DNA of 35,052 nt, from contig DAXETY010000090.1 of the NCBI GenBank assembly GCA_051155755.1, positions 1-35,052 on the forward strand, read 5' to 3'. Shown piece by piece: positions 32,633 through 35,052 of this stretch. This stretch comes from DAXETY01 sp051155755. Its GTDB lineage: Bacteria; Desulfobacterota; Desulfobacteria; Desulfobacterales; SG8-13. The translations under genes and the position numbers were made by a program. Numbering within the stretch: position 1 is the first letter of the stretch; each line of letters opens with the position of its first letter. A model generated the notes under the pieces. That model worked only from the letters and a program-made list of their open reading frames with translations, was not told the origin of the DNA and ran no database searches.

Positions 32633-33975
32633 TCGCCTTCGGCGGATCCGATGCGAAACGTTTCGACCCGCTCCCAGTTGAGGGCCTGGATCTGGTCCAA
32701 GGCCAGGGGGCCCCGGTCGAGGATCAGAACCGTGCGATAGCCATCGGTAAAGTACGGATCACCGGTCAGGTTGGTTCTGGGATTCGACGGCCGGGCGCTT
32801 CCCACCCCACTGACAAAACCGGCTTTGGCAATCATCTGTGAAAAAAGCAAATCTTCGATCAGCGCGGCACGCGCATCGTCGATATCGGGATCGATCTTGT
32901 GGGTGACCGGCGGCCAGGCTTTGGCGGTAAACCGCACACCGATGTCCCGGCTAATCTGACCGACAAAGACCGGTTTGCCTCGATACCGCATCGGGCTGTA
33001 CCACAGGCGCAGGTGGTTGCGTTCGTGGATATCGTGACGCGGCTTCTGCCGGGCGAAATCCTGCTGACGGCCGAAAACATACAGCGGACTCACCGGTGAA
33101 TAGCGATAGCGCGAACCGAATAAAAACGATTTAATGGTTTTCCATACGGCCGTGGCATAGGTTTCTTCGGCCGGAAGCCATCCCCGGCGGGCAAAGGCGG
33201 CGGCAATATCCTTAAAATCTCCGACGATCACCAGGTTGAGGGGATCGCCAAACGCCTGCCCGTCGGCATCGGTGGTGCAGCACGGTAAGTTCTCCAGGGC
33301 TTTTTTGAGCTCCGCTTCGGTTAATTCGACAATTTCCTGGGGCGGGTAAAGGGTGATAAAATCCACCATCTTGTAGTCAACCCGCATGCCGGGAATCTGG
33401 ATGAAGAAGGTAAAGAACTTGACCCGCTCGGCAGCGACAAGATCGATTTGCACCACCTTTTCACCTTCATCGAGGTTTGTGAAAATAAAGCCCGAAACCG
33501 CCGTGTTGGGCGAAATGGGATTTCTGAAGTTCATCGATCTGAAATAATTCGCCATTTCATCCAGGTAGAGCCCGCTGAAACCACCGGAGACCGCATATGC
33601 GGTTTCCATCGGCGAAAAATAATTCGGGTCGGTGGCGGTGCTGATCAGGTAATAGATTTTTTCGCTGTGGTTTTCGACTTTAACCCAGACCGGTTGAATT
33701 TCACGTCGGATCAAATCCGCATGAAACAGTGCCTGAATTTCATCGGCGCTCGGAACGGCCACCGTCACCCGCACTTCCGCGTCGAACTTCGACACCGCCC
33801 GATCGCGGAAAGGGACCTCGTTAATCGACACCGGCTTGAAAGATGCGGGCGACCGAAAGGTAGTACATCCGACCAACATCATCCCGAACACCAAGACCGA
33901 TAGGATCGGCAGGATGTTTGCTATCCCGGTACCGGGTCTAACCCGCATATTTCGATCGGATCCGTTAAACCGCAT
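32629..33975 (-). CDS. LssY C-terminal-domain lipoprotein
   Basis: The mature protein carries an N-terminal region of unknown type and a C-terminal part (about residues 255-400 of this reading) that fits the LssY C-terminal family: DPLNLVIVGDF, GWLPAEETYATA, SPLYVFGRQQDFARQKP, NHLRLWYSP, then THKIDPDIDDARAALIEDLLF. A lipoprotein signal with lipobox LVGC lies at about 34-37. Starts at 34044, 33975 and 33948 are possible; I use 33975 because it leaves a short, basic stretch before the hydrophobic core, but 33948 is nearly as good. It is the first gene of the LssY / TAXI / phospholipase D operon. LssY was named from a Legionella type I secretion locus, and its function is unclear. Confidence 0.8.
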   Translation of the reverse strand: MRFNGSDRNMRVRPGTGIANILPILSVLVFGMMLVGCTTFRSPASFKPVSINEVPFRDRAVSKFDAEVRVTVAVPSADEIQALFHADLIRREIQPVWVKVENHSEKIYYLISTATDPNYFSPMETAYAVSGGFSGLYLDEMANYFRSMNFRNPISPNTAVSGFIFTNLDEGEKVVQIDLVAAERVKFFTFFIQIPGMRVDYKMVDFITLYPPQEIVELTEAELKKALENLPCCTTDADGQAFGDPLNLVIVGDFKDIAAAFARRGWLPAEETYATAVWKTIKSFLFGSRYRYSPVSPLYVFGRQQDFARQKPRHDIHERNHLRLWYSPMRYRGKPVFVGQISRDIGVRFTAKAWPPVTHKIDPDIDDARAALIEDLLFSQMIAKAGFVSGVGSARPSNPRTNLTGDPYFTDGYRTVLILDRGPLALDQIQALNWERVETFRIGSAEGE

Positions 33976-34212
33976 CGATGTGTTTTCTCGCGTATGCGAT
34001 GGCCCCCCGGCTGGATCGCCGCATCGGTCGCCGAGGCCGATCATGCATCTGATGGTCCAACATTAGTTTGAATCGAGTCATGTCAAGGTCAGACATGCGG
34101 ATGTCTTCGGAGAGCAGATACGCGATAAGACATCCGGCTGGTGAATCAGGGTTCCTGCGCTGCCAACTGCCAGCAGAAGCGGTTGAAATGTTCATGAACA
34201 CTGAATTTAAAC

Positions 34213-34303
34213 AATCGGGTAATCCCGAAATACAGTCTTTTGCCCATGGAATATTTCCAGCTCAAGCAATATATAGCTGTATGAATATCGGGAAATTCCC
34301 GAT
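34213..34303. promoter_or_regulatory. Two related palindromes upstream of the receiver gene
   Basis: TCGGGTAATCCCGA (34214-34227) and ATCGGGAAATTCCCGAT (34287-34303) share TCGGG...CCCGA arms. They lie 73 bases apart in the gap before the gene at 34346. They could be paired operator sites. The rest of 34045-34345 shows nothing I can call. Confidence 0.4.
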
Positions 34304-34345
34304 GTGAATCATGGGTTTTTTCATCAGCCTCAAAGCCTTGTAAAT

Positions 34346-34717
34346 ATGCCGCAAACCGTACTGATTGCCGAATCGAATCCTGTTTTCCTCGAAGCGTTGT
34401 CTGCCGCTTTATCTCTTTTGGGTTACAGCGTTGTCGGTACGACATCTGAAACATCCGAAGTTGCCGCTTTGGCGCAACAGACCCTGCCGGATCTACTGCT
34501 TTACGATGTCAATCTGTCGGACAAGGGAATCGACGGACTCGCCGACGTAAAGCGCCTCAAAGCGCAAATTCCGCATTTAAAAATACTGCTCCTCGGTTAC
34601 CAGGATTGGACAACTGAATTCGAAAATAAATTGCGGGAGGCGGGCCTGGATGGATTCTGGAACAAATATGACAACCATGCCGGATTTCAGAAAGCATTGA
34701 ACCTGCTGTACCCGTGA
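34346..34717 (+). CDS. Single-domain response regulator receiver protein
   Basis: This 123-residue protein consists of one receiver domain and no output domain. The phospho-acceptor is D54 in LLLYDVNLSDKGIDG; the lysine is in FWNKYDN. The N-terminal acidic pair reads ES (IAESNPVF) rather than the usual DD or ED, so metal binding may be weakened. ATG 34346 is preferred over an in-frame start at 34304 because MPQTVLIAE is the normal receiver opening. It faces the histidine kinase fragment at the right edge and may be its partner, although a receiver with a DNA-binding domain would be more usual for that kinase class. Confidence 0.85.
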   Translation: MPQTVLIAESNPVFLEALSAALSLLGYSVVGTTSETSEVAALAQQTLPDLLLYDVNLSDKGIDGLADVKRLKAQIPHLKILLLGYQDWTTEFENKLREAGLDGFWNKYDNHAGFQKALNLLYP

Positions 34718-34759
34718 GAATTTTTCGAAGATTTGACACACGCAATTCAGCCGAAACGC

Positions 34760-35052
34760 TTACCGGACCTTCGGAATCGATGCGGCCAGTCTGGTTCCGG
34801 CTCCAGGAGATGACGAGACGGTGAAATTTCCTTTGCAGATTTCCACGCGCTCCTTCATGCTCAGCAATCCATAGCCTTGAAGCGGCCGGCCGGTGTCCAG
34901 CGTTTTTGAAACGTCGAAGCCGCAGCCGTTGTCCATAATTTTCAGAGAGATTCGGTTTTTGGTATCCGTCAGCGCAATGCTGACATGATCGGCGCCGCTG
35001 TGCTTGCCGATATTGTTCAACGCTTCCTGGATCACGCGATACAGGACCGTTT
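34760..35052 (-). CDS. C-terminal ATPase domain of a NarL-partner-type histidine kinase (truncated by window edge)
   Basis: The frame continues to the right edge, so only about 97 residues of the protein are seen (VLYRVIQEALNNIGKHSGADHV... to the stop at 34760). The N box QEALNNIGKHSGA, G1 DNGCGFDV and G2 GYGLLSMKERVE identify the HATPase domain of the NarX/DegS (HisKA_3) class. The tail GAGTRLAASIPKV is usual. The sensor and phospho-acceptor parts lie outside the window. It faces the lone receiver protein 42 bases away. Confidence 0.9.
   Translation of the reverse strand, partial: TVLYRVIQEALNNIGKHSGADHVSIALTDTKNRISLKIMDNGCGFDVSKTLDTGRPLQGYGLLSMKERVEICKGNFTVSSSPGAGTRLAASIPKVR

Overview
The window reads as a stretch of a GC-rich, Gram-negative chromosome. 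It carries outer-membrane-type lipoproteins with clear lipoboxes, an HtrA protease, an FmdB zinc ribbon, a TAXI-type TRAP binding protein, an iron alcohol dehydrogenase next to an aldehyde dehydrogenase, and several two-component systems. My best guess is a Desulfobacterota (Desulfosarcina/Desulfobacter-like) sulfate reducer. That is an inference from gene content and style of the intergenic repeats, because no rRNA or other strong marker is present. I found no tRNA, rRNA, CRISPR array, prophage or transposase gene.

Layout. 1-203 is the tail of an unidentified gene. 301-586 is a repeat-rich gap: a four-hairpin repeat followed by a nested palindrome with terminal inverted repeats. 585-2351 (-) is a ClC chloride transporter with CBS domains. 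2555-4027 (+) is recX with a promoter and a perfect 18-bp palindrome, followed by an unknown gene. 4032-7324 (-) is an operon purB / unknown / nudC / WbqC-like. 7430-7871 holds a second repeat and fmdB (-). 7997-11937 (+) is an OmpR-type regulator, its histidine kinase and an HtrA protease that has its own promoter and terminator. 11946-14896 (-) is alpha-glucan phosphorylase plus an overlapping unknown lipoprotein gene. 15072-17054 (+) is a sigma-54 activator broken by one in-frame TAG. 17071-18261 (-) is a secreted MsrA-MsrB fusion.

18584-23832 (-) is the most distinctive region. Five genes are each joined by a 4-base start/stop overlap: a class II photolyase-like domain fused to a renalase-like FAD oxidoreductase, a DUF2256-DUF3253 fusion, a Blc-type lipocalin lipoprotein, an OmpR-type response regulator and its histidine kinase. 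Photolyase, FAD amine oxidase, lipocalin and DUF2256/DUF3253 genes are known to me as recurring neighbours in light or singlet-oxygen response clusters. Here they are locked to a dedicated two-component system, with a methionine sulfoxide reductase next door. I propose a photo-oxidative damage module.

23915-25357 has a third repeat copy, a GNAT acetyltransferase, a CDP-alcohol phosphatidyltransferase and what looks like a frameshifted stub of a cbiK-type cobaltochelatase. 25360-28047 (-) is an aldehyde/alcohol dehydrogenase pair. 28091-28156 holds a partial repeat in the opposite direction. 28508-29908 (+) is a BBE-type flavin oxidoreductase. 29978-33975 (-) is an envelope operon: LssY-domain lipoprotein, TAXI solute-binding protein and phospholipase D-family lipoprotein. 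The window ends with a lone receiver-domain protein (+) and the C-terminus of a NarL-partner-type histidine kinase (-).

Several dispersed non-coding elements recur between genes (four-hairpin repeat, an 18-base motif in three copies, a 28-base near-identical pair). They are the main structure here that ordinary gene annotation would miss.
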